Source of the DNA: Gemmatimonadaceae bacterium
GTDB lineage: Bacteria; Gemmatimonadota; Gemmatimonadetes; Gemmatimonadales; Gemmatimonadaceae
DNA length: 64,000 nt
Assembly (NCBI GenBank): GCA_016720905.1
Contig: JADKJT010000034.1
Span: 62,001-126,000, forward strand
Direction: 5' to 3'
Shown: piece by piece, positions 1 to 8,293 of the stretch
Position numbering within the stretch: position 1 is the first letter of the stretch
How the letters are laid out: each line of letters starts with the position of its first letter
Made by a program: the position numbers and the translations under genes
The notes under the pieces: model-generated
Told to the model about the DNA's origin: nothing
Database searches by the model: none
The model's input: only the letters and a program-made list of their open reading frames with translations

Positions 1-287
1 AGCCCCGTGATGCTCTTGCCGCCCGTAAACGGCACCCCCAACGCCAGACCGCGCACCGTACCATGCGACGATTTCGCGGGCTTCCAGAATGTCAGGTTGA
101 TGCCATCCACCCGCTCGAGTCGCGTGTCCCTGGCATTGATGCGCAATCCGGTGACTTCCCGCGAATCACCAAGGCTGATGCCGGTGTGATTGACCGTGAG
201 GTCCAGCGAACGCCGCGACTCCTGTGCCCAGGCGGCACTGGTCGCAACGAGCATCGCGGCAAGCACGAACGGCCAACGAAACGTCAT
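1..287 (-). CDS. Secreted protein of unknown function (3' end outside window)
   Basis: Only the first ~95 codons are present. The ATG (285-287) opens a classical Sec signal peptide: a basic start (MTFRW), a hydrophobic core, and an A-W-A/Q signal peptidase site near residue 22. The mature part alternates short beta-strand-like stretches with Gly/Asn turns (for example VDGINLTFW and VRGLALGVPFTGG), so it looks like a surface or outer-membrane beta-rich protein. The 'INxxxLGV' phrasing recalls LA_2272-type surface repeat proteins, but that is a weak resemblance. It lies downstream of and on the same strand as the Asp-box gene ending at 381, with 93 bases between them, so it could be co-transcribed. 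Function is not assignable from this fragment. Confidence 0.6.
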   Translation of the reverse strand, partial: MTFRWPFVLAAMLVATSAAWAQESRRSLDLTVNHTGISLGDSREVTGLRINARDTRLERVDGINLTFWKPAKSSHGTVRGLALGVPFTGGKSITG

Positions 288-380
288 ACAGCCTCACAGA
301 AGAAGTCGCGCGGGACAACACGGGGCCTGACGGTTCCTACGTCGTGGGCACGGGAGCAGGTTTCGGCAGACTCGTCGTCC

Positions 381-3300
381 CTAGGCGCTCGTCTTGGGCG
401 TGGTCACATCTCCCGGCTTCACCTCGATGGCCGGCAGTCCATGCTTCTTGAGGATCTCGTCGATTGGCGGCAACAGATCCTTCCACGCGGCACGCAGATC
501 CACCAGGTACACCTCGAGCTCCTTCGTCAGGATGTCGAACACCTGGACGCTTTGCTTCGTGGGACGGGCATCAGCGCTGCCCACCACGCCGGCCAGCGCC
601 GCAATCTGGTTGTTGACGCGAATAGGATAGTTGAGCGGATCCTGACCACTGCGATTCTTCACCTGATAGATCTTCGCCTCGATCTCCGAAATGCGCGTAT
701 CAAGCGACTTGATCAACGCCGCGTAGCGCGCCGAATCAGCGCCGACCTCCTTCGACCGCTTGACCGTCTGGTCACGCACATAGCGCACCGTGCGCACCGC
801 GTCATTGGCGTCAGTCGTGCGGTCACGGATCTGCATCGCCAGCTTGTATTGCGCCACCAGATCGGCCGGCGTCGCGTCGCTGCGCGGATCCTTCTTCACA
901 GCGAACTTCGATTCCTGCGCCGTCGCGCCGTCAACCATCAGGCGCACGGTGTAGGTGCCCGGCAGGATCAACGGACCTGTCGTGCTGCCGGCCCAGAAGA
1001 TCATTCCCTCGAACTGCGTGGCGTCCGCCTCGCGCAAATTCCAGGAGAACGTGTTCATGCCCGCGCGATTGGTGGGATTCGCATCGCTCGCCACACCGCG
1101 TCGACCGCGTGGCGCGGCCGCCGGTCCGGCACTTGCCGTATCGCTGGAGAATGTGCGAACGGTCCGGCCGGTGGAATCGCGGAACTCGATCGTCACCTTG
1201 CGGGGCGCCTGCTTGAGCCAGTAGTTCACGATCGCCCCGGCCGGCGGATTGGCTCCCACAGGCGAATCGCTTCCGCCGCCACCGCCAAACCCGCCACCCC
1301 AGTTGATGCGATACGTCGTGCGCGGCGTGAACAGGTGTGCATTCGACGCCAGCACATTGGCGCTGAGCTGTCGCAACGCGCTCAGGTCGTCCAGCACATA
1401 GAACGATCGGCCATGCGTGGCCGCGATCAGGTCGCCCTCCTTGATGGCCAGGTCGTGCACCGGCACGATGGGCAGATTGCGACGCAGGGACGTCCACGAG
1501 CCGCCGTCATCGAGCGACACATACACGCCCCGCTCGGTGCCGGCAAACAACAGACCACGCCGCACGTCGTCCTCGCGAATCACCCGCGTGAATTCGGATG
1601 CCGGAAGGCCACTCGGCGTCCCGCTGCCATCGATGCGCGTCCACGTCTTGCCGAAGTCCGCGGTCTTGAACAGGTAGGGCTGCTGATCGTCCATCTGGAA
1701 CCGATTGGCCGCCACGTACGCCGTGCCCGCATTGAATCGTGAGGCCTCGATGATGGAGATGCGCGCCCATTCGCGCTCCTTGAGCAGCGGTGGCGTGACA
1801 TTGGTCCACGTCTTGCCCGCATCACGCGACAACTGCACCAGGCCATCGTCGGTGCCCGCCCACAGCACGCCAGGCGTCACCGGCGATTCGGCGAGCGCGA
1901 ACACGGTCCCGTAGTACTCGACACTGGTCTGGTCGAGCGTGATCGACCCGCCCGATGGCCCCAGAGTGCGCGGATCATTGCGCGTCAGGTCGGGACTGAT
2001 CGTGGTGTAGCTGTCGCCCTGATCAGTGGTCCTGAACACGACGCTCGACCCCACATAGATGGTTTTCGGGTCGTGCGGACTGACCACGATCGGAAACGTC
2101 CACTGCATGCGGTACTTCGCATCGATCGCGGAATGCCCCATCGGGTTGAGCGGCCACGGATTCACGTCGCGGGTAAGGCCCGTACGCATGTCCTTGCGCG
2201 TGAGCAGGCCGCCGTAGCTGCCGGCAAAGACGATGTCGGGATTGGTGGGCAGCGCCATGACGAAGCCGCTTTCACCGCCGCCCGCTTCCATCCACATATC
2301 GGTGGTGATGCCGCCAGCGGCGCGCGAGGGTCCGCACAGCGTGGAGTTGTCCTGCTGCGCCCCGCAGATCTTGTACGGGAAATGGTTGGTGGTGGACACG
2401 TGATAGAACTGCGCGGTCGCGAAATCCTGCGCCGTCCACGTCTTCCCGCCATCAATGCTCGCCGTCGCCCCGCCATCATTGCCTTCGATCAGTCGATCGC
2501 TGTTGTCCGGGGCAATCCAGGCATCATGCGAATCGCCGTGGGGCGCGTTCACGTTGGTCCACGTCTTGCCACCATCGCGTGACACCTGAAAGTTCACATT
2601 GCTCGCGTACACGACATCCGCGTTCTTCGGATCGGCATAGATCTTCGTATAGTACCAGGCCCGTTGACGCAGCTTGCGTTCGTCGTTCACGCGCGCCCAC
2701 GTCGCGCCGGCATCCTCCGAACGAAACACCCCGCCTTCATCGGCTTCGATAATCGCGTACACGCGTCGCGGATTCGCACCACTCACGCTGATCCCGATGT
2801 TGCCCCACAGTCCGGCCGGCAGCCCCGGACGGCGCGTGAGTTCACTCCACGTGTCGCCTCCGTCCACCGACTTGAACATCCCCGACCCCTTGCCGCCCGA
2901 CACCAGCATCCACGGCTTGCGATGGGCCTGCCAGAATCCGGCATACAACACGTTCGGATTGCTCGGGTCCATCGCGAGATCCGCTGCGCCCGTCGAGTCA
3001 TCCCGGAACAGCACCTTCTGCCAATTCTTGCCGCCGTCCTTCGAACGGAAGATGCCGCGCTCCGCGTTGGGGCCCCACACATGTCCCTGCGCGGCGACAT
3101 ACACGAGATCGGGATTGGTGGGATGCACCCGCACCTTGGCGATCTGTCGCGTGTCGTTGAGACCGATGTTGGTCCAGGTCTTCCCGCCATCGGCGGTCTT
3201 CCACACGCCATCGCCATGCGAGACGTTGCCGCGAATCGGGAACTCGCCACCCCCCACGTACACGATATCCGGATTCGAAGGCGCCACCGCGATGGCCCCA

Positions 3301-3644
3301 ATGGTCCCGCCGAAGTAGCTGTCAGTCATCGGCAGCCAGGACAGCCCGCCATCCATGCTCTTCAGCACACCGCCACCCTCGCTCCCCATCCAGTACTCGC
3401 GCGGACGGGCCACGCTGCCCGCCACCGCCGACGTGCGACCGCCGCGAAAGGGACCGATCTCACGCCACCGAATCGATCCGAAAGCGCTCGAATCAAAGGG
3501 TGCCGAAAGCGGGGCGACGGCCGAGGCAACGGCGCGCGGTACCGGCGGTCTTGCGGCAGGCTTGGCAGTTCCCTGCGCCAGCACGGCGACGAACGGAACG
3601 GCACTGACAATGAACGAGGCGAAACGCAGGCGGGTACGTGACAC
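381..3644 (-). CDS. Secreted Asp-box (BNR/VPS10 sortilin-like) beta-propeller protein 1
   Basis: Predicted export: a signal peptide of about 23 residues ends at V-L-A-Q. The mature protein carries at least eight Asp-box motifs of form S/T-x-D-G-G-x-T-W (SMDGGLSW, TADGGKTW, SKDGGKNW, SVDGGDTW, SRDGGKTW, SIDGGKTW), the hallmark of BNR/sortilin-type ten-bladed propellers. A conserved CGAQQDNST block lies mid-protein and a Gly-rich insert (GGGFGGGGG) precedes a beta-sandwich and helical C-terminal region. At about 1087 residues it is normal for this family, which is abundant in Gemmatimonadota and usually annotated as glycosyl hydrolase or VPS10-domain protein without proven activity. I chose GTG at 3644 because GGAG lies nine bases upstream and the signal peptide starts there; the frame stays open further upstream through a palindromic region. 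Paralogues lie at 22539-25685 and 46910-50227. Substrate unknown. Confidence 0.85.
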   Translation of the reverse strand: MSRTRLRFASFIVSAVPFVAVLAQGTAKPAARPPVPRAVASAVAPLSAPFDSSAFGSIRWREIGPFRGGRTSAVAGSVARPREYWMGSEGGGVLKSMDGGLSWLPMTDSYFGGTIGAIAVAPSNPDIVYVGGGEFPIRGNVSHGDGVWKTADGGKTWTNIGLNDTRQIAKVRVHPTNPDLVYVAAQGHVWGPNAERGIFRSKDGGKNWQKVLFRDDSTGAADLAMDPSNPNVLYAGFWQAHRKPWMLVSGGKGSGMFKSVDGGDTWSELTRRPGLPAGLWGNIGISVSGANPRRVYAIIEADEGGVFRSEDAGATWARVNDERKLRQRAWYYTKIYADPKNADVVYASNVNFQVSRDGGKTWTNVNAPHGDSHDAWIAPDNSDRLIEGNDGGATASIDGGKTWTAQDFATAQFYHVSTTNHFPYKICGAQQDNSTLCGPSRAAGGITTDMWMEAGGGESGFVMALPTNPDIVFAGSYGGLLTRKDMRTGLTRDVNPWPLNPMGHSAIDAKYRMQWTFPIVVSPHDPKTIYVGSSVVFRTTDQGDSYTTISPDLTRNDPRTLGPSGGSITLDQTSVEYYGTVFALAESPVTPGVLWAGTDDGLVQLSRDAGKTWTNVTPPLLKEREWARISIIEASRFNAGTAYVAANRFQMDDQQPYLFKTADFGKTWTRIDGSGTPSGLPASEFTRVIREDDVRRGLLFAGTERGVYVSLDDGGSWTSLRRNLPIVPVHDLAIKEGDLIAATHGRSFYVLDDLSALRQLSANVLASNAHLFTPRTTYRINWGGGFGGGGGSDSPVGANPPAGAIVNYWLKQAPRKVTIEFRDSTGRTVRTFSSDTASAGPAAAPRGRRGVASDANPTNRAGMNTFSWNLREADATQFEGMIFWAGSTTGPLILPGTYTVRLMVDGATAQESKFAVKKDPRSDATPADLVAQYKLAMQIRDRTTDANDAVRTVRYVRDQTVKRSKEVGADSARYAALIKSLDTRISEIEAKIYQVKNRSGQDPLNYPIRVNNQIAALAGVVGSADARPTKQSVQVFDILTKELEVYLVDLRAAWKDLLPPIDEILKKHGLPAIEVKPGDVTTPKTSA

Positions 3645-3947
3645 GTTGACAGTCTCCAATTCGGGATGAGTCGCGAAGCGCGACAATGCCGGATTCCTCG
3701 CCGCTCGGCAAGCGGGATTCCCCCCGCGGGGTGGCTGGCGACCGGTGTCGGTCCGGCGGCCCTCGGCCCGCGGGACGACCCGGCTGTTTCGGGTCGTCCC
3801 GAACGGGCAGCAGGCCGCCGGACCGACACCGGTCGCCAGCCACCAAACACCAAACCAACAACCACGCGAAACCCAATCAAGAGGACTACCGTACAAGATA
3901 GCGTAGTGATATCATATCGATACCAACCCTCTCCACCGAGGATACAC
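3645..3947. repeat. Divergent intergenic region with nested perfect palindrome
   Basis: This 303-base region separates the minus-strand Asp-box gene from the plus-strand SPFH operon. It contains a 30-bp perfect inverted repeat, arms 3732-3761 and 3813-3842, enclosing a second 12-bp perfect hairpin, arms 3771-3782 and 3790-3801. The whole ~111-base unit could fold into a cruciform or a long RNA stem. No U-tract follows, and it sits at the 5' ends of both genes, so a plain terminator role is unlikely. The final ~60 bases (3885-3947) are AT-richer and likely hold the SPFH promoter. A GAGG Shine-Dalgarno sequence precedes the ATG at 3948. The repeat may be a small non-autonomous mobile or REP-like element. 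Confidence 0.85.
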
Positions 3948-4817
3948 ATGCTCCGCGAAGTCGAAGCCCGCCCCTCTGCGGGCATCATGATGGCTCTCGT
4001 CCTGTTCGCCGGCGTAGTCGGCGGCATTGCCCTGCTCATCAACGGCGCCCGTAACGACATGGCCATCAGCGCCATCGGCGGGGTTGCCCTGATGATGGTG
4101 TCGCTGCTCTGCCTGCCCGGCCTGTTCAGTGTCGCCCCCAACGAGGGCAAAGTGCTGACCCTGTTCGGCAACTACAAAGGCACGGTCAAGACACCGGGAC
4201 TGTGGTTCACCAACCCGTTCATGATGAAGAAGTCCGTGTCGCTCCGCGTGCGGAACTTCGAAACCAACAAGCTCAAGGTGAACGACCTGCGGTCGAACCC
4301 GGTCGACATCGGTGCCATCGTGGTGTGGCGGGTGATTGACACTGCCGAAGCGGTGTTCGAAGTGAACGACTACGTGCAGTACGTGGCCATGCAGAGCGAG
4401 TCGGCGCTTCGCACCCTGGCGTCCGCGCACCCGTACGATTCGCACGGATCAAACGACGTGGCCTTGAGTACCCATCAGACCGAAGTCAACAAGGGGTTGC
4501 AGGAGGCGTTGCGCGACCGGTTTGCCAAAGCCGGCGTTGAAGTGATCGAGGCGCGGATCAGCCATCTGGCCTACGCGCAGGAAATCGCCGCCGCCATGCT
4601 GCAGCGTCAGCAGGCCAGCGCCATCGTCGCCGCGCGACAGACCATCGTCGAAGGTGCCGTCGGCATGGTCGAGATGGCACTCGACGCCCTGAGTGCCAAG
4701 AACATCGTCACGCTCGATGATGAGCGGAAAGCCGCGATGGTCAGCAACCTGCTGGTGGTGCTGTGCTCCGATCGCGCGGCGCAACCGGTGGTCAACACCG
4801 GCACGCTGTACTCGTAA
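3948..4817 (+). CDS. SPFH/band-7 domain membrane protein
   Basis: A 289-residue protein with two N-terminal hydrophobic segments (about residues 13-31 and 37-60) followed by a band-7/SPFH domain beginning at FSVAPNEGKVLTLFGNYKG. The C-terminal part is helical and ends in an Ala/Gln-rich stretch (AAAMLQRQQASAIVAARQT) typical of stomatin/flotillin-like scaffolds, which oligomerise at the inner membrane and often support proteases or membrane microdomains. The start is ATG with GAGG upstream; a longer open frame begins earlier but runs through the palindrome and is not credible. Stop at 4817 is 22 bases before an Arc-like gene, and the next hydrolase overlaps that gene, so the three probably form one transcription unit. 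SPFH/Arc pairing recurs in other bacteria. Specific function unknown. Confidence 0.85.
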   Translation: MLREVEARPSAGIMMALVLFAGVVGGIALLINGARNDMAISAIGGVALMMVSLLCLPGLFSVAPNEGKVLTLFGNYKGTVKTPGLWFTNPFMMKKSVSLRVRNFETNKLKVNDLRSNPVDIGAIVVWRVIDTAEAVFEVNDYVQYVAMQSESALRTLASAHPYDSHGSNDVALSTHQTEVNKGLQEALRDRFAKAGVEVIEARISHLAYAQEIAAAMLQRQQASAIVAARQTIVEGAVGMVEMALDALSAKNIVTLDDERKAAMVSNLLVVLCSDRAAQPVVNTGTLYS

Positions 4818-4839
4818 TCTCAGAGACCCGGACCGACTC

Positions 4840-5043
4840 ATGGCTGAACGGAAGTCCTTCCTCCTGCGCATGGACCGCGAGCTGCTCGACGCGGTCCAGC
4901 GCTGGGCGAACGATGATCTGCGCAGCCTGAACGGTCAGATTGAATTCCTGCTGCGGCGTGCGCTGCAGCAGGCCGGTCGCAAGCCGCTGGCGTCGACGCC
5001 CGCGGACTTCAATACGTTGGTTGATCACGAAGGGGAGTCATGA
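4840..5043 (+). CDS. Arc-like ribbon-helix-helix DNA-binding protein
   Basis: A 67-residue protein. Residues about 3-45 fit the ribbon-helix-helix pattern: a beta strand (KSFLLRMD), helix 1 (ELLDAVQRWANDDL), a turn with S-L-N-G, and helix 2 (QIEFLLRRALQQA). Arc/MetJ-family proteins bind operators as dimers of dimers; some are antitoxins, but no toxin-like gene is next to it. It follows the SPFH gene by 22 bases, and its TGA overlaps the ATG of the next gene (ATGA at 5040-5043), which implies translational coupling. It could regulate its own operon or have a structural link to the SPFH protein. The N-terminal ATG is chosen because the longer frame overlaps the SPFH gene. Confidence 0.8.
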   Translation: MAERKSFLLRMDRELLDAVQRWANDDLRSLNGQIEFLLRRALQQAGRKPLASTPADFNTLVDHEGES

Positions 5044-6485
5044 ATCGCAGTCAGCTCGCCCTGCTGGCGGCGCTGTGCACCGCGCCGCTGGCACTTTGTC
5101 CGTCGGCCGCAGTCGGCCAATCCATCGTCACGTCGCGTGGTGATTCCCTCACCCGGGAATCCACCAGCTTCACCCTGGTGGGCGGTACGCGCTCAGGGGA
5201 GTTGTCGTCGCTGCGCGTGCCCACCGCACGCGGACTGCGCGCCTCGCCGCGCATCGCGCTGCGTTTCATTCGCTTTCGCTCCACCGCCCGAACGCCGGCC
5301 GCGCCCATTGTCTTTCTCGCTGGCGGACCAGGTGACGCGGCGACCCGCGCGTTTTCCACGATGCCGGTCGCCATCCTCGACTCATTGCTGGGCGTCGCCG
5401 ATGTGATCGCCTTCGATCAGCGTGGCACCGGTCGGTCGGAGCCGAACATGGCCTGCGGCCCCGACGGCGCGTTGCCCCTGGATGCAGCGCCCACCGGCAA
5501 GATGCGTGATTCCGTGGCCCGTGCCGCCGCGGCGCGGTGTCTGGCCAGTGTCGCCGCGCGCGGCATCGCGCTCGAAGGCTTCACCACGGCGGAGAGCGTC
5601 GAGGATATCGAGTCGATGCGTATCGCCCTCGGCGTGCCCAGCGTGTCCCTGCTGGGCGGCAGCTACGGCACGCACCTCGGCATTGCCTATCTGCGCAAGT
5701 ACGGTACGAAGTCAACGCGCGCCGTTCTCGCCGGCGTCGAGGGTCCTGACGACACCTTCAAGCGACCGAAGGGCCCCGATGGCGTCTTCGCGGAAGTGGC
5801 GCGTCTGGCGGGCAAGGACAGCGCCTTTCGTGCCCGCGCGCCGCTGCTCACCGTGTTCGACAAACTCCGCGCGCAGTTGAACAAGACACCCATCAAGCTG
5901 ACGCAGGGCAGCACGACGGTCGTCATCACGGCGTGGGACTTACAGCGTCTGGTGGCCGACGCGCTGGGCGACATGCGGTCGGTGTCGGCGCTTCCCGCAG
6001 CCATCTATGCCATCGATTCGGGCAACGTGGCGCCGTTTGCCCGCGCCGCAATGCAGTACCGTCAGGCGCGTCCCATCAATGCGATGAACGTGCTCATGAA
6101 CTGCGCGTCGGGCGCATCGCCGGCGCGTCGCCGAACCATCGCCTCGGAACTCCCCGGGTCGCGACTGGGCACGGTGATCGACTTTCCCGCCACCGCCGTC
6201 TGCGAACTGCCCAATCTGCCGCGACTGCCGGACGCGTTTCGGGCGCATGCCTCCAGTGTATCGCCCGTGCTGTTCATCAGTGGCACGCTGGATGGTCGGA
6301 CCCCGCCATCCAATGTCGAGAGCATCCTGCGCGATTTCCCCAACGGGCGACATCTGGTGGTCGAGTATCAGTCGCACTCGTTGCTGGGCGACCGTGATGT
6401 ACTGAGCAATACCCTGCTGTTCCTTCGCGGCGTTGACGTGCCCAGTGCGCGCATCACGCGGCCGCCGCCGATTTTCAAGCACTGA
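5040..6485 (+). CDS. Secreted alpha/beta hydrolase, TAP-like (tripeptidyl/prolyl aminopeptidase family)
   Basis: A 481-residue protein with an N-terminal signal peptide (cleavage near A-V-G-Q, residues 23-28). Order of motifs: oxyanion region VFLAGGPGDA, the strand-turn IAFDQRGTGRSEP (typical of S33 peptidases), nucleophile elbow GGSYGT with Ser208, acid Asp418 in GTLDGRTPP, and His446 in YQSHS. The C-terminal part matches the TAP-like extension of Streptomyces tripeptidyl aminopeptidases. The likely role is release of N-terminal peptides or ester cleavage outside the cytoplasm, which suits the protease-rich neighbourhood. Four-base overlap (ATGA) with the Arc-like gene makes the ATG at 5040 firm. 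Peptidase versus esterase specificity cannot be settled from sequence. Confidence 0.85.
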   Translation: MNRSQLALLAALCTAPLALCPSAAVGQSIVTSRGDSLTRESTSFTLVGGTRSGELSSLRVPTARGLRASPRIALRFIRFRSTARTPAAPIVFLAGGPGDAATRAFSTMPVAILDSLLGVADVIAFDQRGTGRSEPNMACGPDGALPLDAAPTGKMRDSVARAAAARCLASVAARGIALEGFTTAESVEDIESMRIALGVPSVSLLGGSYGTHLGIAYLRKYGTKSTRAVLAGVEGPDDTFKRPKGPDGVFAEVARLAGKDSAFRARAPLLTVFDKLRAQLNKTPIKLTQGSTTVVITAWDLQRLVADALGDMRSVSALPAAIYAIDSGNVAPFARAAMQYRQARPINAMNVLMNCASGASPARRRTIASELPGSRLGTVIDFPATAVCELPNLPRLPDAFRAHASSVSPVLFISGTLDGRTPPSNVESILRDFPNGRHLVVEYQSHSLLGDRDVLSNTLLFLRGVDVPSARITRPPPIFKH

Positions 6486-6535
6486 GTATTGCCCGTCGCC
6501 ACCGGCGATCGGATCCCTTTTCACCGAGCCTTTCC

Positions 6536-8176
6536 ATGCTCCACGTGTTCCTGCACCGTTCGCGCCGCCACCTCGTCGTGGCGCTTATCGCTGCGATCGT
6601 CGCCTTGGGCGTCGGGTTCCTGCTCAGCGCATTCGCGCCGACGGCGCGCGCCCAGGGAGCCGCCGGCAAGAGCCCGTCTTCAGCCATTACGTACGTCTAT
6701 CTGCGCGACGCGGGCGACACCTTGGGCCTCGAGGTGTTGTCGCAGGATTCGCTGAACGTGACCGGCGTGCTTTCCATCAAGGGCCAGCCACGCATTCAGT
6801 GGTCACAACGCAAGAGCACGACAGGTCCGGGGATGTTGTCGATGGACATCTTTGCCCCCGGCGCGGCCGACAACGCCAAGGCGCTGCAGAGCGGAACCAT
6901 CGTCATGACGGGCGACAGCGCCTTCGTGGATTTCACCAGTGCCACGCAACGGACCAAGCAGGCACTTCCGTCCAAGTCCGGCGCCTTCCCGCTCGTGAAC
7001 GCCTCGGTCCTGCACGCCGCCTTGATTGCCGCGCATGCGCGCACATCGAAAATTGGCACCATCAATATTTTTCTCACATCCGGCGCGCAGACCATGGCCG
7101 CGACCGTCTCGCAATCGGGTGACACCACCATCTTCAAGCTGGCCTCGTCCGACATGCGCATTGTGTCCGGGCCGGATGGCATGCCCCTATCCATTCAGTT
7201 GCCCGGACAGGGAGCGCATGTCATTCGAGCCACCGGCGCCGTGAACGCCGGCGTGGGGCGCATCAACTACAATGCGCCTGCCGATGCGCCGTATGTCGCC
7301 GAACACGTGAAGATTCCGTCGGGACGCGGATACGATCTGGCCGCGACATTGACCAAGCCGAAGGGCGTGTCGAAGATGCCGGTGGTCGTCACCATCAGCG
7401 GCAGCGGTCCGCAGGAACGCGACAGTCGTATCAGCATCGTCCCCGGCTACGAAATCTTCCGGCAAATTGCCGACACGCTCGGGCGCCGCGGCATCGCGGT
7501 GCTGCGTTTTGACGATCGGGGCGTGGGCGAGTCCGGGGGTCGCGAAAGTGCGGCCAAGGGCACCAGTGCCGATTTCGCGGATGACGTGCGATCGATTGTC
7601 ACCTGGCTGCGCGCGCGGTCCGACATCGATCCCGCACGCATTGCGCTGGCCGGACACAGCGAAGGCGGCATCATTGCGCCGATGGTGGCGGCCGGCAATG
7701 CACAGATCAAGGCCATCGCGCTGTTGGCCGGCCCGGCCTACGACGGCCGCAAGGTGCTGATGTTCCAGAATCGACAGGGCATCGACAACGCGCCGGGATT
7801 GAGTACAACACAACGGGACTCCATCTGGAAAACCGTGCCTGCCGCGCTTGACTCCATCAGCAAGGCCAACCCGTGGATGGGATTCTTCATGACGCACAAC
7901 CCGCTCGCCACGGCGCGACGGGTCACACAGCCGGTGCTGCTGCTGCAGGGCGAAACCGATCGCCAGGTCACCGCCGAACAGGTGGACTCGCTCAACACCG
8001 TGCTGCGCGCCAACGGCAATCGCGACGTGACGTTGCGGAAGTTTCCGGCCACGAATCACCTGTTCCTGAATGACGCCTCAGGCCTGCCGGGTGGTTATGC
8101 ACAGCTCAAGGACCCGAAGGTGCGGAAGGACGTGCTGGGTGCGTTGGCCGATTGGGCAGCCCGCGTGCTGCGGTAG
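6536..8176 (+). CDS. Secreted alpha/beta hydrolase (S9/dienelactone-hydrolase-like)
   Basis: A 546-residue protein with a basic N-terminus, one hydrophobic export segment (about residues 13-35), a beta-rich N-terminal domain of about 240 residues, and a C-terminal alpha/beta hydrolase domain. The catalytic triad is visible as Ser375 in GHSEGG, Asp475 in QGETDRQV and His508 in ATNHLFL; the GSGPQERD strand lies near the oxyanion hole. This two-domain arrangement is seen in exported esterases and acylaminopeptidase-like enzymes. It starts 50 bases after the preceding hydrolase and may be co-transcribed with it. No convincing SD precedes the ATG; the leader is pyrimidine-rich. A terminator-like hairpin follows the stop. 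Substrate unknown. Confidence 0.85.
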   Translation: MLHVFLHRSRRHLVVALIAAIVALGVGFLLSAFAPTARAQGAAGKSPSSAITYVYLRDAGDTLGLEVLSQDSLNVTGVLSIKGQPRIQWSQRKSTTGPGMLSMDIFAPGAADNAKALQSGTIVMTGDSAFVDFTSATQRTKQALPSKSGAFPLVNASVLHAALIAAHARTSKIGTINIFLTSGAQTMAATVSQSGDTTIFKLASSDMRIVSGPDGMPLSIQLPGQGAHVIRATGAVNAGVGRINYNAPADAPYVAEHVKIPSGRGYDLAATLTKPKGVSKMPVVVTISGSGPQERDSRISIVPGYEIFRQIADTLGRRGIAVLRFDDRGVGESGGRESAAKGTSADFADDVRSIVTWLRARSDIDPARIALAGHSEGGIIAPMVAAGNAQIKAIALLAGPAYDGRKVLMFQNRQGIDNAPGLSTTQRDSIWKTVPAALDSISKANPWMGFFMTHNPLATARRVTQPVLLLQGETDRQVTAEQVDSLNTVLRANGNRDVTLRKFPATNHLFLNDASGLPGGYAQLKDPKVRKDVLGALADWAARVLR

Positions 8177-8188
8177 CGAGATTGAGCA

Positions 8189-8222
8189 GGGAGGTCCGCC
8201 TCGTCAGCGGACCCGACCTCCC
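8189..8222 (+). terminator. Terminator-like hairpin after the second hydrolase
   Basis: A GC-rich stem: GGGAGGTCCGC (8189-8199) pairs through GGTCCGC with GCGGACC (8207-8213) and through GGGAGG with CCTCCC (8217-8222), with a small bulge. There is no U-tract, so it may be Rho-assisted or only a processing or stability hairpin. It lies 12 bases after the hydrolase stop. Confidence 0.5.
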
Positions 8223-8245
8223 ACGCGTAGATCTAGGCTACGCGT
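8223..8245. repeat. Short inverted repeat upstream of metalloprotease 1
   Basis: ACGCGTAG (8223-8230) and CTACGCGT (8238-8245) form a perfect 8-bp inverted repeat with a 7-base spacer, about 50 bases upstream of the metalloprotease start. It could be an operator or a second stem of the preceding terminator. Nothing in the sequence decides between these. Confidence 0.45.
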
Positions 8246-8293
8246 AGCAGCAATCGTCACGCTTGACGACGGTCCCCTCCGCCCTCCCCTCCC

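Noticed and set aside
63..1742. 559-codon plus-strand frame
   Set aside because: Antisense to Asp-box gene 1 and composed of Arg/His-rich sequence without motifs; a coding shadow.
3732..3842. Intrinsic terminator
   Set aside because: No U-tract, and it lies between the 5' ends of two divergent genes, where nothing needs terminating.
4840..5043. Antitoxin of a toxin-antitoxin pair
   Set aside because: The protein is Arc-like, but neither neighbour (SPFH protein, secreted hydrolase) resembles a toxin.
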